Shown: positions 52,644 to 62,779, counted from the first letter of the stretch. The stretch is 64,000 nt of DNA from Mesostigma viride (GCA_009746045.1 RPFO01000418.1:653756-717755), one strand, 5' to 3'. Translations and numbers: made by a program. The notes: generated from the letters alone by a model not told the origin.

Positions 52644-54323
52644 ATGGCTTCATCTTCCGGCGCCCAAATGATGATGCTTAAGGCTCGCGGTCCCCAGGAC
52701 ATCGCGACCATTGGCAACCCCGAGGTAACTTTTTTCAAGTCCGTGTTTCCTAGGCACACCAACTATGCATGGGAGGACCTCGAAATTACGCAATCAACCG
52801 GGTCCTCTGGGTACGGTCAGAACTTGGAGTTCAAGATGTCTCGCGTGGGAGACCTCATCACTAAGATGATGTTAGTCATAAACATGTCCGCTGTTCCTGG
52901 ATGGGACGGTTCTTTCGCCCCTTTCATCTGGGACTTCCCTCGCGCGCTGATCGAGTACGTCGAGTTTATAGTTGGAGGATACATGATTGAACGAATCACG
53001 GGTGACATGCTCCATATCTGGGACGTCATTAATCGCCCGGATTACGCCAGTTGGGTAGAAAACATGCCAACTAGTCACGGAGGCAGCGTCAAGTTTAACA
53101 AGGCTGGAAAGATGACCGAGTTCTTCGACGGCAGGTCTCCTCAGTACATTTACATCCCTCTCGAGTTCGCGTTCACGTGCGAGCCGGGCACTTGTTTCCC
53201 CATGATTGCTTTGTCTTTCCACGAAGTCCGCGTGAAGGTAAAGTTTGCCACGGCCGACAAGATCTTCACTAGCTACTCAAAGTCCGACCCAGTTTACGAC
53301 ACAGTCCCCGGAGTGATCGGAGCGACCGTAAAGTCAAGTCTGAACACCTCTGCAACCCCTGACTACAACTTGATCCGTTCCATTATCCGGTCGAGGTATT
53401 TGGACCAGTCATATGGTAACCAAATGGCGCAGCTCATCTCGGAGACCGGAGATCGCAAGTGGGTTAAGCACGTGATCGAGAACGCAATGTATACCGACAA
53501 GATTACAAACGTGTTAGCTACTGCCACTCCTCCCAACGGGACTTCTGACGGAAAGCTGGAGATTTCTTTCGAGATCGCCGACTACAATTCGGCGACGGGG
53601 ACGACTCGGAAGTTTGTTATCACCGATTCGATGATTCCTCCCGCCGAAAAGTTTGTGCCTATGTTTACTTCCGTCGCCCCAAATCAGCGTCAGGTGTGGG
53701 CTAGCAACCCACCCACGTTCACAACTCGACTTGTCGGTCGGTATGTCTTTTTGGACGACTACGAGAGGCAACAGTTTGCCAGTGAGTCGCATGAGTTTCT
53801 GATGACTGAGAACCAGTTGCACACTCAGTATGTGGGCGGGCAAGAGCAGGTGACGATCGACCTCAAGTTCAACCATCCCGTAAAGGAGCTGCTGTTTTTC
53901 TATCGACCTGACAACTGGGCAGAGCCCGAGACAACGGTAAAGGGCTACTATAAGGGCTATTGGTCGTTTCGCAACCCGAACAGCAGCTTTGGAGAGGGGC
54001 ACCTCTTCCGTTCCGCGAATCTCATTTTGAACTCCCAAAATATGTACGGAGACGGCAAGGATCCTGTTTACTTTTCATACGTGATCCCAACCCAGTTCCA
54101 TAAGCGCGTTGACTCGGATCACAACATTTACATCATCCCCTTTTGTTTGGACCCTGGCAGCTGCAAGCCTACCGGTTCCGTGAATATGTCTCGTTTGGAC
54201 GATGTGAAGTTGGTCCTGACTGGTCTCGGCGGCGTGCCACCTGGTACCATTCACGTCTATGCTCGGAACTTCAACTTGCTTTCTATCCAGTCCGGCATGG
54301 GAGGCAAGCGTTACGCGTCGTAA
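52644..54323 (+). CDS. Major capsid protein paralogue 2
   Basis: 559 residues in a CCATGGC context. Opening blocks: ARGPQDIATIGNPEVTFFKS, VFPRHTNYAWED and KMSRVGDLITKMMLVI. Second jelly roll: YVFLDDYERQQFAS, FNHPVKELLFFYRPDNW, GEGHLFRSANLILNSQNMYG and DPVYFSYVIPTQFHK, ending SGMGGKRYAS. All family blocks are present. The region between the two jelly rolls (about 210-360) is of ordinary length. The original promoter has been displaced by element 2. Confidence 0.96.
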   Translation: MASSSGAQMMMLKARGPQDIATIGNPEVTFFKSVFPRHTNYAWEDLEITQSTGSSGYGQNLEFKMSRVGDLITKMMLVINMSAVPGWDGSFAPFIWDFPRALIEYVEFIVGGYMIERITGDMLHIWDVINRPDYASWVENMPTSHGGSVKFNKAGKMTEFFDGRSPQYIYIPLEFAFTCEPGTCFPMIALSFHEVRVKVKFATADKIFTSYSKSDPVYDTVPGVIGATVKSSLNTSATPDYNLIRSIIRSRYLDQSYGNQMAQLISETGDRKWVKHVIENAMYTDKITNVLATATPPNGTSDGKLEISFEIADYNSATGTTRKFVITDSMIPPAEKFVPMFTSVAPNQRQVWASNPPTFTTRLVGRYVFLDDYERQQFASESHEFLMTENQLHTQYVGGQEQVTIDLKFNHPVKELLFFYRPDNWAEPETTVKGYYKGYWSFRNPNSSFGEGHLFRSANLILNSQNMYGDGKDPVYFSYVIPTQFHKRVDSDHNIYIIPFCLDPGSCKPTGSVNMSRLDDVKLVLTGLGGVPPGTIHVYARNFNLLSIQSGMGGKRYAS

Positions 54324-54338
54324 AAAAAAAAAAGACTG

Positions 54339-54348
54339 TATTATATTA
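54339..54348 (+). promoter_or_regulatory. TATA-like box of MCP3
   Basis: TATTATATTA lies 17-26 bp upstream of ATG 54365 after an A12 run that follows the MCP2 stop. Confidence 0.5.
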
Positions 54349-54364
54349 GAATCTACACCAAACC

Positions 54365-57300
54365 ATGTCTTCGTGCGCAGTTATGTGGATCCGTAGCAAG
54401 GGAAGTCAAGATGTGATGTTGGTCGTGGACCCAGAGATCACTTTTTGGAAGTCCACGTGGAGCCGTCATACGAACTACGCGATGGAGGATGCCGAGATCA
54501 CTCAAACTGCGGGTGTTGTGACGTACGGCCAGCTTATCGAGTTCAAAATCCCGCGCTCCGGAGACCTTCTTCACAAGGTCATGCTTTACTTGGACGTCGA
54601 GGAGTTTCCGAATCTAAAGTACTCTCCTTTTGCAAAGGACTTTGCGCGCATCCTCATCAAGTACGTTGAGCTTGTGATTGGCGGGTTTAGCATCGAGCGG
54701 CTTACCGGTGATTTCTTGCACGTGATGGACATCCTGTCGCGCAAGAGTCACAAGAGTAGCGTTGATAACTTGCCAACCAACCACGGTGGTAGCGTTAAGT
54801 TTGACGAGTTTGGCGATGTGTATGAGTATTGCAACGGTACCCGGCGGCAGCACATTTACATCCCTATCGAGTTTGCTTTTACAATGGACCCTGGCCTGGC
54901 CCTTCCTATGATCGCGATTCAGCATCACGATGTGGTAATTCGCGTCCAATTCGCCGACCCTGATGACATTTTCACGTATTACGCAAACGATTTCCCCGTA
55001 GACACCGCGACCAGCGCTCCGATCGACTACTCCAAGTTCCCTTATAACCAGACTACCGCGGACAACGCAGCTGCTGGGTACTGGGACTTCGACGGTGACC
55101 TAGACAACACTGGCAGTCGTCAGCCGACTGCTCTGATGCCCAAGTTCCAGCTGTTTAATTATACTAATAGCGAGAACGCGATAAAGTCGTCTGGGGGCGT
55201 CTACGGCGCCACTTCTAATCACGCAATGGTTGATCTGAGTGATGCCGGGTTTAACGGTGGGGACGATACTTTCACCGTTGCGACAACGGTTACTTGTCCA
55301 GCAACCAATCAGCAGGGTGTCGGGCAGAACATCTTGACGTACGGAAGTGCCACGGACAACATTTCACTCCAGACCGGGTCGTCCGGAGACTTGAAGCTGT
55401 GGGTCGAGACGGGCGGGGTTAGGACTCAGATGGAGACCTTTCCTCAGGACCAACTTTACATCGGAGACGGCCAGAGCCACGCGCTCGTGCTCACCCGCGT
55501 CGAGACGATCACGGCCGGTTCAGTCCCTGGTACAGTTCCCGGGCGATGGGAGTTTGCGGGCGGATCGCCTGCAAACACCGGTACCGGGTCAGCGGCTGCC
55601 CAGGTGATCGGTTCTCAAGTTTCGATCGCCGGCGGCGAGATCGTATGGTCGAATACGGCTGCTGATTACACGACAGCGGTGAACTCTCATGACCGAGTCC
55701 AGATTCCTCTGACAGACGGGGATAAGACTGGCTTGAACCTTTTTTCAGTCTCGTTCGAGTTCTATTTGTCAAGTGCCGCTCTTAACTCAAACCCCATTCC
55801 CTTGTTCAATATTGGCCCGGCGACAACGTCCGACATGGCCGCAAACCGCAAGAACAGGATGTCTCTCTACCTCTCACCTAATGCAACTGAGATGTACATC
55901 GTGACTCAGGGCGATAATGCAACCACGGACCGTAGGATGCGCGTTAACGTTTCTGCCGTTTCGTTGAACGCGTGGCACACGTTTACGGTCACTCGTCTAC
56001 CATATCCGAAGTTCGGCACCTCTACTGGTACTTCTGCCCAGAGCATCAACTCCGTGGGTATTTTCATCGACGGCGTTCAGTGCCCGCTTCTGCTAATTGA
56101 TGGTTCTTTGGGCGGTTTTGAGGCAAGCGCTGTTTTTGGAAACATCCTCACTTTCGGTCCTAGCGGGATCAGTGGTGTTGCATATTCCCCGAAGACAAAG
56201 CTCAAGATCCGCGGTGTGGATTTCTGGAACGGCCACTATCGCAATAACAACGACGTCTATCAGCTGTATGTTGATGGGCAGAATAAGGAGATCCATCCTC
56301 TGTGGCCAAAGATGTCACAGCCAACGATTGTTGACAAGAAGCTGTATCTCGGTAACAGTCCCGACACTGCAACCACGTTTGCGGCTAAGAACAATGTCAA
56401 GTGGGAGTACGTCTGGTTCTACAATCTGGCGGTCACGCCTAACGATATCGGTGCGACTTCAGGCGTGGTTTCCAGCTCGGCACGCTTGCCAGTCGTTCGG
56501 CAGATTTTCGCTCTCCAACCCACGACGATGTTCGCAGCCACCAAGGGGTCGGACGTAGTTACCAACAACGGAGCGTATTGGGCGAACCTGGTTGACACGC
56601 AAGGGACGTCGCGTTTCTCTGTGGACACATGGACAACGGGAACGGGCGGTATCCTGACTGCGGCAGTCGTCCGTGTTAAGGCGCTCGGAAATGGCGATCT
56701 TTTTGGCAATTCAGGTGACTGGGTTATCGCTATCGACTCTTTCAAGATTCCTCAATCCATTAACTACACCGTCGGAGAGTCTCAGGTGTTTGTTCATCCG
56801 CGTGCAGGATGGATTGCTAGGCCGCCAAAGTTCGAGTGCAAGCTGGTGGCCCGGTTTTTCTACCTTGACGACTTTGAGAGGAAGCAGTTTGCTCTTAACG
56901 GTCACGAGTACCTTATAACGGAAACGCAGTACTTCCAGCAGCACGTCGGGGGGGAGAACGAGGTCGACCTCGACCTTCGTTTTAACCATCCCGTGAAGGA
57001 ACTTTTGTTCTGGTATAAGCCTGCGGATTTGTCTTTTGTGGCAAACAAGTTCCGCTCCGACGCGGATTTCGGATACAACGCGTATTGGAAGTTTTACAAT
57101 GACAATAGCGAGTTCGGAGACGGACACCTTTTCACCCGGGCGAACTTGTATATGAACTCGCAGAGCCTTTACGGAGATGGTCGCGATCCTATTTATTTCT
57201 CTTACCTCGTCCCCGCCGATTTCCATACGCGCGTGGAGAAGAACTCCCGCGTGTACTGCATCCCGTTTTGTTTGAGGCCGGAGTCGTGGAAGCCGTCAGG

Positions 57301-57462
57301 GAGCGTCAACATGTCCCGCCTAGATAGCGTGAAGCTGGCTCTTAAGGGGCTAGGGTCTTCCTCTAAGGGAGGAATCCCGCCGGCACTATCGACGTATATG
57401 CGCGTAGTTTCAACCTTGTTCGAATTCAGTCTGGTATGGGAGGCAAGCGGTTCGCCTCGTAA
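54365..57462 (+). CDS. Major capsid protein paralogue 3 with large LamG-like insert
   Basis: As read the frame runs to 57577 (1,070 codons), but the natural end is 57462 in another frame. First jelly roll about residues 1-208 (EITFWKSTWSRHTNYAMEDA, IPRSGDLLHKVML). An insert of about 600 residues (210-805) replaces the 150 seen in MCP2. It holds one or two beta-sandwich domains of the concanavalin/laminin-G type (SVSFEFYLSSAAL, LNAWHTFTVTRL, VGIFIDGVQCPLLL, WEYVWFYNLAVTPNDIG). The second jelly roll follows (FFYLDDFERKQFA, NHPVKELLFWYKP). Near 57385 one base is missing relative to MCP2 and MCP4, losing the SGMGGKRFAS ending in frame. Probably a minor capsid form bearing surface lectin-like domains. 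Confidence 0.9.
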
Positions 57463-57500
57463 TTGCATGCTTAACTCAGTAATAAAAATTCTTTCCATTC

Positions 57501-57512
57501 ATATAAGTATAT
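57501..57512 (+). promoter_or_regulatory. TATA-like box of MCP4
   Basis: ATATAAGTATAT lies 8-19 bp upstream of ATG 57520 and downstream of the natural MCP3 stop at 57462. Confidence 0.5.
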
Positions 57513-57519
57513 CAACACG

Positions 57520-58896
57520 ATGTCGGGCTGCCCTGTCCTTATTTTGCGAGCCAAGGGTCCTCAGGACGCTTCCTTGACGGTCGCGCCCACGAAGACGTTT
57601 TTTAAGGCTATCTATCCTCGCCACACTAATTTTTCGTTCGAAGACATGGAGGTTGTTTCCGTCGCTGGAAACCAGGGGTTCGGGCGTGAAGTGACTTTTC
57701 AGCTCCCAAAGAGCGGCGATCTTGTCACCCGCGCGTTTCTGTACATGGAAATCCCTCCCATCATCGAATGGGGCAATCCAGAATTTGGGAAGGCTTGGTG
57801 GAAGATCTTTGACCCGTTTCTAGACGACATTGCTCGTATCATGATCAAAAAGATCGAGTTCAAGGTTGGCGGGACAACCATCGAAGAAATGACGGGAGAG
57901 TTTATGCACGTGTACGACCAGCTTAGCCGTGACCCTTCCACTTCTTACGTCGACAACACTCCGACGCGCCACGGCGGCACTATCCTCGTGGACAACGGAG
58001 GACAGACTGGAATGACCAAGTCGCACATCTACGTCCCTCTCCAGTTTTCATTCTGTCTGGAGGACGGCATGGCTTTTCCCATGATCGCCCTTCAGTACCA
58101 CGATGCCAAGATTGTCGTGACTCTTAACACGAAGGAAGCCATTTTCACCCAGGTTGTTGGTGGGCCTAACTATCCAGGGACGAGTTTAGCAAAGGGCGTA
58201 GTCTCGTGGGACCATCCGACATTGGAGGCCTGGGATATCGCGAGGCATGATGAACGCTATGCCAGACATCACAAAGTTGCGCCTTTTGTGCCGGTTTGTT
58301 TACCTGACGACTTTGAACGCAAGCAGTTCGCAGAGGAAAAGCACCAGTATCTTATCACAGAGACTCAGCACTACTCCCACTACGTTAGCGAGGGATCTGG
58401 TCTAGAGACCATCGGCCTCTCGTTTAGCCATCCAGTGAAGGAGTTGATCTTCTACTACAAGGCCGATAACCGTATGATCGACCCTGCGCTGGCAACGGAC
58501 CCCACTGCCGCGTATTGGAACTTTACCAACAAGAATAGCAAGTTTGGAGACGGTCATCTTTTTGAGCGTTGCAACTTGTCTCTCAACTCGCAACAGATGT
58601 TTGGAGAAGGCCGTGACCCCATTTACTTCAGTTATGTCCTTCCTTTGCAATTCCACACTCGTCTTCCGAGCAACAAGCACGTATACGTGATCCCCTTTGC
58701 TCTGGAGCCTGAAAACTGGAAGCCAACGGGATCTCTGAACTTTAGTCGCATGGACACCGTAAAACTGTTGCTGCTAGGCCTTCAGAAGAACAGCGTGACA
58801 CATCGACTCCCGAAGGGCGTCATCGAGATTTACGCCCGGTCTTTCAATGTCCTTGCAATCAGTTCTGGGATGGGAGGAAAGCGTTTTGCTTCGTAA
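57520..58896 (+). CDS. Major capsid protein paralogue 4
   Basis: 458 residues, the shortest copy. LRAKGPQDASLTVAPTKTFF, YPRHTNFSFEDMEV and FQLPKSGDLVTRAFLY open the first jelly roll. DDFERKQFAEEKHQYLIT, SHPVKELIFYYKAD, GDGHLFERCNLSLNSQQMFG and a final SGMGGKRFAS mark the second. The connector between jelly rolls is short. Its compact size is that of a classic hexon-forming MCP such as chlorovirus Vp54, so this may be the main shell protein. Confidence 0.96.
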   Translation: MSGCPVLILRAKGPQDASLTVAPTKTFFKAIYPRHTNFSFEDMEVVSVAGNQGFGREVTFQLPKSGDLVTRAFLYMEIPPIIEWGNPEFGKAWWKIFDPFLDDIARIMIKKIEFKVGGTTIEEMTGEFMHVYDQLSRDPSTSYVDNTPTRHGGTILVDNGGQTGMTKSHIYVPLQFSFCLEDGMAFPMIALQYHDAKIVVTLNTKEAIFTQVVGGPNYPGTSLAKGVVSWDHPTLEAWDIARHDERYARHHKVAPFVPVCLPDDFERKQFAEEKHQYLITETQHYSHYVSEGSGLETIGLSFSHPVKELIFYYKADNRMIDPALATDPTAAYWNFTNKNSKFGDGHLFERCNLSLNSQQMFGEGRDPIYFSYVLPLQFHTRLPSNKHVYVIPFALEPENWKPTGSLNFSRMDTVKLLLLGLQKNSVTHRLPKGVIEIYARSFNVLAISSGMGGKRFAS

Positions 58897-58921
58897 ATGT
58901 TTTATTTATCAACATGTATAC

Positions 58922-59227
58922 ATGGACAGGAGGCCAAAAAAGATCGATCAATCTTCTGTGTTGGTCGTTAAAAAACCTTTGATAACCCATGTTGGTCGTC
59001 TTCCACCAGAAACGCCTCCAGCTTCCAAAGAAGAGTTAAAGCCGCGACGAGAAGTGTTCGAAATGATCACATGTCCTTCTTGTCAATCCCAGATCGCTCT
59101 GCGTCCAGTTTCTTCACCCGAGTATTCACGGCCTTTTTCGGGCCCATCATCTCGTCGTCGGAATCGCTCGCGTAATCTTTGTTATAATTCAGCCTCGCGT
59201 AGTTCCAAAATCGGGAAGACCCGATAG
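58922..59227 (+). CDS. Possible small basic protein
   Basis: 101 codons from ATG 58922. The first half (MDRRPKKIDQSSVLVVKKPL) occupies the gap after MCP4 and reads like protein, with a single ITCPSCQ pair. The second half overlaps the end of the packaging ATPase gene by 160 bp on the other strand and looks like a shadow. The true extent is unclear. Confidence 0.3.
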   Translation: MDRRPKKIDQSSVLVVKKPLITHVGRLPPETPPASKEELKPRREVFEMITCPSCQSQIALRPVSSPEYSRPFSGPSSRRRNRSRNLCYNSASRSSKIGKTR

Positions 59228-59882
59228 TAAACCGGTCGTGTGGGACAGCCTTGTACCAAAAAATGACGTCTTCAATACGATTTGACTCGCTTGTATGATC
59301 CACGACCAAGCATTCGTAATTGCGAGTGCATTGGTCCAAGATCTCACAAAACGCCTCAAAGGTAGGAATGACGCCGAAATAATTGCGATAGAGGCGTTCT
59401 CTGTTCATTATAATGTTTTCGCGGAGAGCAAACACGTAATCGATGTTGCTTCGAATATCCGGAGTCACGTCCATACTGTACTGGCTGATGAACAGCAGAA
59501 AAATCTTATAGTGCCGACCGTTTAACGCGATTTCACGCATGCACGGGTCGCGCATTACGCTTCGGTCATAAACGCAATCATCCATGATAACGAAACAGTT
59601 TTGAGCTTTGCCGAGTTTGCAAAGTTTTTTTTGGTTTTTGATCAGCGCTCGTAGTGCCGGTTTATTAAAGGATTCGTACACAAAGAGTTCGGGGACGAAT
59701 TTTTGCCAATGCCGATTTGAACCTTCGGTCCCTGACATAACGATCCCCGAAGGTATGTCACGCTTGTGGTACATTATGTCCGTCGCGAGCGTTGTTTTAC
59801 CCCCGCCTCGCTTTGAAACGATGCATACTACTTTGTCATTGCCCATTTTAGATGGGTCGAATTTCTTCAACTGAAGATCCAT
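59067..59882 (-). CDS. A32-like DNA-packaging ATPase
   Basis: 271 residues. Walker A SKRGGGKTTL (Lys 29), Walker B CFVIMDDC (about 96-103), then FLLFISQYSMDVTPDIRSNI and the arginine-containing LRENIIMNRERLYRNYFG of the FtsK/HerA-type A32 family. This motor fills the capsid with DNA and is one of the core Nucleocytoviricota proteins. All motifs intact. Lies next to the MCP cluster, as virion genes often do. Confidence 0.95.
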   Translation of the reverse strand: MDLQLKKFDPSKMGNDKVVCIVSKRGGGKTTLATDIMYHKRDIPSGIVMSGTEGSNRHWQKFVPELFVYESFNKPALRALIKNQKKLCKLGKAQNCFVIMDDCVYDRSVMRDPCMREIALNGRHYKIFLLFISQYSMDVTPDIRSNIDYVFALRENIIMNRERLYRNYFGVIPTFEAFCEILDQCTRNYECLVVDHTSESNRIEDVIFWYKAVPHDRFTIGSSRFWNYARLNYNKDYASDSDDEMMGPKKAVNTRVKKLDAERSGIDKKDM

Positions 59883-59951
59883 GTCCCAAACGTGCTATAT
59901 CATGACATGAACAAAATCAAACTAGTTTCAGACGAGCTAGGTCTTACATTT

Positions 59952-60662
59952 CTAAATGCGCACAATAATGTCCTGATCGTAACGATAAAATGACACGTTT
60001 AAACCGCTCGAAAGCGCAGTTCGCATCCATTCTCTTTGGTGCCATTCCTCCGCGTTGTCTTTTGATGTTTCGTCACGCGTTTTGTTGTACTTTCTAGCGA
60101 ATTCGTCTTGAAGCATTGTGAATTTTTTAATAATTGCATTAGAAATCCGTTTAGTTTGAGACCGCAAAAGTAACAAAAGTCGAGGAGATAAAGACATCAC
60201 GAACACTCCGTCGTGATTAAACACCATGTGAGAGATGTTCTCAGTCTTCGCGTCGTTCACCAATATTCCTACATCTGTGTCGCTCGGACTCGACAAGGAA
60301 CAATCTGTCATGCCGCACTTCTGAGGGTGCGTGTGCCACTCAAATGTTCCGTGCGGTATCTCCACGTCATTCGAGTGACCAAAAGGAGTCGTTGTAAACC
60401 GATGTAGAACGCCTTGCGAGTCAGGAACAAATGTCCCTCCGATTTCTTTTCCCGATTGTAAACTCGAACGTATGAACTGAACATCCGATTTTGAAACTAC
60501 AAAAACATTACGCGAGTTACCGGAAATTATTTTTCGACCGTCCGGTAACATTTGAACTGGCAGAAGCTCTCCTGCACGAGGCATTACAACGTATAGATTC
60601 TGCGGACATTTTATAACGTTAAAAACCGTCGTCGACGACGTCCGCCTCTTCGTCCTCGTCAT
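59952..60662 (-). CDS. JAB/JAMM-type metalloprotease-like protein
   Basis: 236 residues from ATG 60662. GKEIGGTFV (Glu 73) and the zinc motif WHTHP (His 110, 112) followed by SSPSDTD match the JAMM motif E...HxHP...SxxD of MPN-domain isopeptidases, which remove ubiquitin-like modifiers. The 75 residues after the motif are charged and helical. With the OTU protease this makes a second possible deubiquitinase. The first codons overlap the end of the next minus-strand gene. Confidence 0.75.
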   Translation of the reverse strand: MTRTKRRTSSTTVFNVIKCPQNLYVVMPRAGELLPVQMLPDGRKIISGNSRNVFVVSKSDVQFIRSSLQSGKEIGGTFVPDSQGVLHRFTTTPFGHSNDVEIPHGTFEWHTHPQKCGMTDCSLSSPSDTDVGILVNDAKTENISHMVFNHDGVFVMSLSPRLLLLLRSQTKRISNAIIKKFTMLQDEFARKYNKTRDETSKDNAEEWHQREWMRTALSSGLNVSFYRYDQDIIVRI

Positions 60663-61396
60663 CAAACTGCACTCTGTTACCGCTTGGTTTCATGTTGCGC
60701 TTTGCAACTGAAACACTCCGCAGTGCATCCTCTCCTTCGTCCGCCTTGTCCTCTAGTTCCGCGCAAACGTCGTCTTCGAGTTCCTCCCTCCGCGGAAAGT
60801 GTCTCTCTCCAGCATATCACCCATGTACTCCTTCAAAATGTCGTCGATTGGCATCAGAGTGTGAACTGCATTCCGGACCGCCTCGCGAATGTAGCCGCAA
60901 AGATTCGGCGATGAAGTTTGTACGTACTATCTCCTGTATCTGTTACAAAAAAGTCCATGTCGTCCAAAATGTCCGATCCTATGTTCTTCATCACAAGATG
61001 GACAAATTTTGTCGCAGACGGTACTCTGACCTTCATTGTTTGGTTTGGATCCTTTGACATTCGAATCGACCCCATTATCATGCTCGTGCATACAAAGTAG
61101 GCTTTCAGGAGATCACGAAAGTACGGCATCGCGTCCATGACGTTCTCGGTCTCCTCTTCGACGACATCGGGCGTCCATTCGGTAATCTCGTTCAAAAGTT
61201 GTTCGAAGGCGTCCAAAGGGTCCATGCCGAGTTTTTCTGACGCTTCCATGGCATCGTTGAGAATTTGTTTGAGGGACTCAAAAATTGGTTCCGTGAGACC
61301 CCTTTCCAGCTGATCGACATACTCTTTCTTGCTATCGACTAGCACGTTAATATTCACAACGGGGTCCGAAGACGACTGCGCCGGGCGATGACTCAT
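60619..61396 (-). pseudogene. Hypothetical protein broken by two frame changes
   Basis: ATG 61396 starts a helical, acidic protein (VDSKKEYVDQLERGLTEPIF). Its frame ends at 60854 but protein-like sequence goes on in a second frame from about 60895 (YIREAVRNAVHTLMPIDDIL, KEYMGDMLERDTF) and in a third from about 60795 (EELEDDVCAELEDKADEGED) to a stop at 60619. About 258 residues in all. No family recognised. Decay or sequencing indels. Confidence 0.65.
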
Positions 61397-61724
61397 GGTT
61401 TAGAGTTTGCGAACAAAATTTAACATCACTTCGAGACGAACGAGATAAATAACGACATCTCAATTCCTCTGCTTCTTTCTCCGCGCGAAGGGCTCGATCC
61501 TCGAGAGACAATAGAGTCTTTCTCATTCGTTCAGATGGATTCGAGTAGTGTGAAAAGTTCGGAAAATCTCCGTGGTGCATAGTTGGCAAGTTCAACAGAG
61601 AACGATAATACCTACACTCCTCGCGAGATTTGCCGATTCGAGAAATGTAATGATGCCTGGCCGTTTGAAAGTCCTCGTACATGCCCATTGTCAACGTTGT
61701 TTTCGCCAACGAATGTTTTTTCAT
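61347..61724 (-). CDS. Small hypothetical protein, 125 residues
   Basis: ATG 61724; ATG 61682 is an alternative. Tyr/Arg-rich N-terminal half (RHHYISRIGKSREECRYYRS) and a coiled-coil segment (MRKTLLSLEDRALRAEKEAE). Overlaps the start of the next gene by 50 bp in another frame; its own end may be earlier. Not recognised. Confidence 0.55.
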   Translation of the reverse strand: MKKHSLAKTTLTMGMYEDFQTARHHYISRIGKSREECRYYRSLLNLPTMHHGDFPNFSHYSNPSERMRKTLLSLEDRALRAEKEAEELRCRYLSRSSRSDVKFCSQTLNHESSPGAVVFGPRCEY

Positions 61725-61727
61725 GTA

Positions 61728-61919
61728 TCATGACGAACATCTACTTTCGAAAGTCAGCGCGAGCTGAACAAGACCCCAAACAACGACCCCTGAGACAGCT
61801 CCTGCAAGATGAACCCTCATCTTGCTGATCTCTCCCGACTTCTTGTCCTCGAACCAACGGGGCTGATACTTAGGGACTAACTTGATGACGCCAATCGCGG
61901 CGATAACACCAGCGCACAA
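61728..61919 (-). CDS. Small membrane protein, start uncertain
   Basis: Two hydrophobic segments, FSIPALCAGVIAAIGVIKLV (partly upstream of the first near-cognate codon) and LAGAVSGVVVWGLVQLALTF, around a charged loop. The frame is open further up to about 61960 without an ATG. An ATG at 61964 is in another frame across a GGGG run, so a one-base indel there may hide the real start. Confidence 0.5.
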   Translation of the reverse strand: MCAGVIAAIGVIKLVPKYQPRWFEDKKSGEISKMRVHLAGAVSGVVVWGLVQLALTFESRCSS

Positions 61920-61942
61920 TGCCGGAATAGAAAAACCGCGTT

Positions 61943-62182
61943 TTACGCCCCACCCGCGGTGGCATGATTCGTCAGCAGAGGTTCTTTCGCAGTAGTGATA
62001 TCCATCACGTCCGAATCGTATCTTTCTGGAATCCGAGCCGCTGGACGTTCGCGAATCATAGCAGGTACCGATGGTTCGATGATCGATTCCCTCATCGCGG
62101 GTGCAGGAGTGGGAACAACTACCGGGTCTGCGGCAATCGCAGTGCCCCGTCGAGCAGCGCGGGTCATTTCGGTGAGACTCAT
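61943..62182 (-). CDS. Small disordered hypothetical protein
   Basis: 79 residues, Ala/Pro/Arg-rich (VVVPTPAPAMRESIIEPSVP), no membrane segment or domain. Lies between two better-supported genes with short spacers. Confidence 0.5.
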   Translation of the reverse strand: MSLTEMTRAARRGTAIAADPVVVPTPAPAMRESIIEPSVPAMIRERPAARIPERYDSDVMDITTAKEPLLTNHATAGGA

Positions 62183-62231
62183 AATGGTATATGTTTACCT
62201 CTGTGGCAAAAAAATGACATTGATAAACGCG

Positions 62232-62779
62232 TCAATCATAACTAGTAAAATCGGGTTTGTCCAGGTCCCATTGAGGGGCCACGTCGTCTGGCGTGGACAC
62301 TTTGTCCTCCGCACACGAACTGCGCTCTTCTTTTGAAGACATGAAAGGATTGTACGGCTCGCGTTTCCAAACGGGACAAGAGACTTTTCGTAGCACTCCC
62401 CGTGATAAAAAGCGAAAAGTCGGGTGTGAGACATGGGTACCATCTCCTGCACCTTCCCACTAGGCATCGGGATTCGACAATATTGACAACCGACCCATCC
62501 GTGACCCGGTTCACTTTCCATCCAATCGCGCATTATGACGCATCCATCAATTATTTCCCCCCCTCCATTTTCTATGTAGTTTCGCAAAATAGTTTTTTCT
62601 TCTTCTGACAGATCGCTTTTTCTCGAAACACCGCGGACAAAACACAAACGCGACAACCCTCCTCGGTCATGCATCAAGCGACTCGAGTGACGCTCTTTGT
62701 ATCTCGCAGTGACGGCAGTCCAATAAGTGTCAGCCGCTTTTTTGTTTTCGGCGAGCTCGTTTACGCGCGTTTCCTTCAT
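62232..62779 (-). pseudogene. Zinc-ligand hypothetical protein with a late frame break
   Basis: ATG 62779. A helical start is followed by GGGEIIDGCVIMRDWME and WVGCQYCRIPM with HGECYE, a possible Cys/His zinc site (about residues 95-135). Near 62370 the natural-looking continuation (REPYNPFMSSKEERSSCAED) shifts frame across a short A run and would end at 62232. As read, the frame runs to 62195. Not recognised. Confidence 0.6.
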
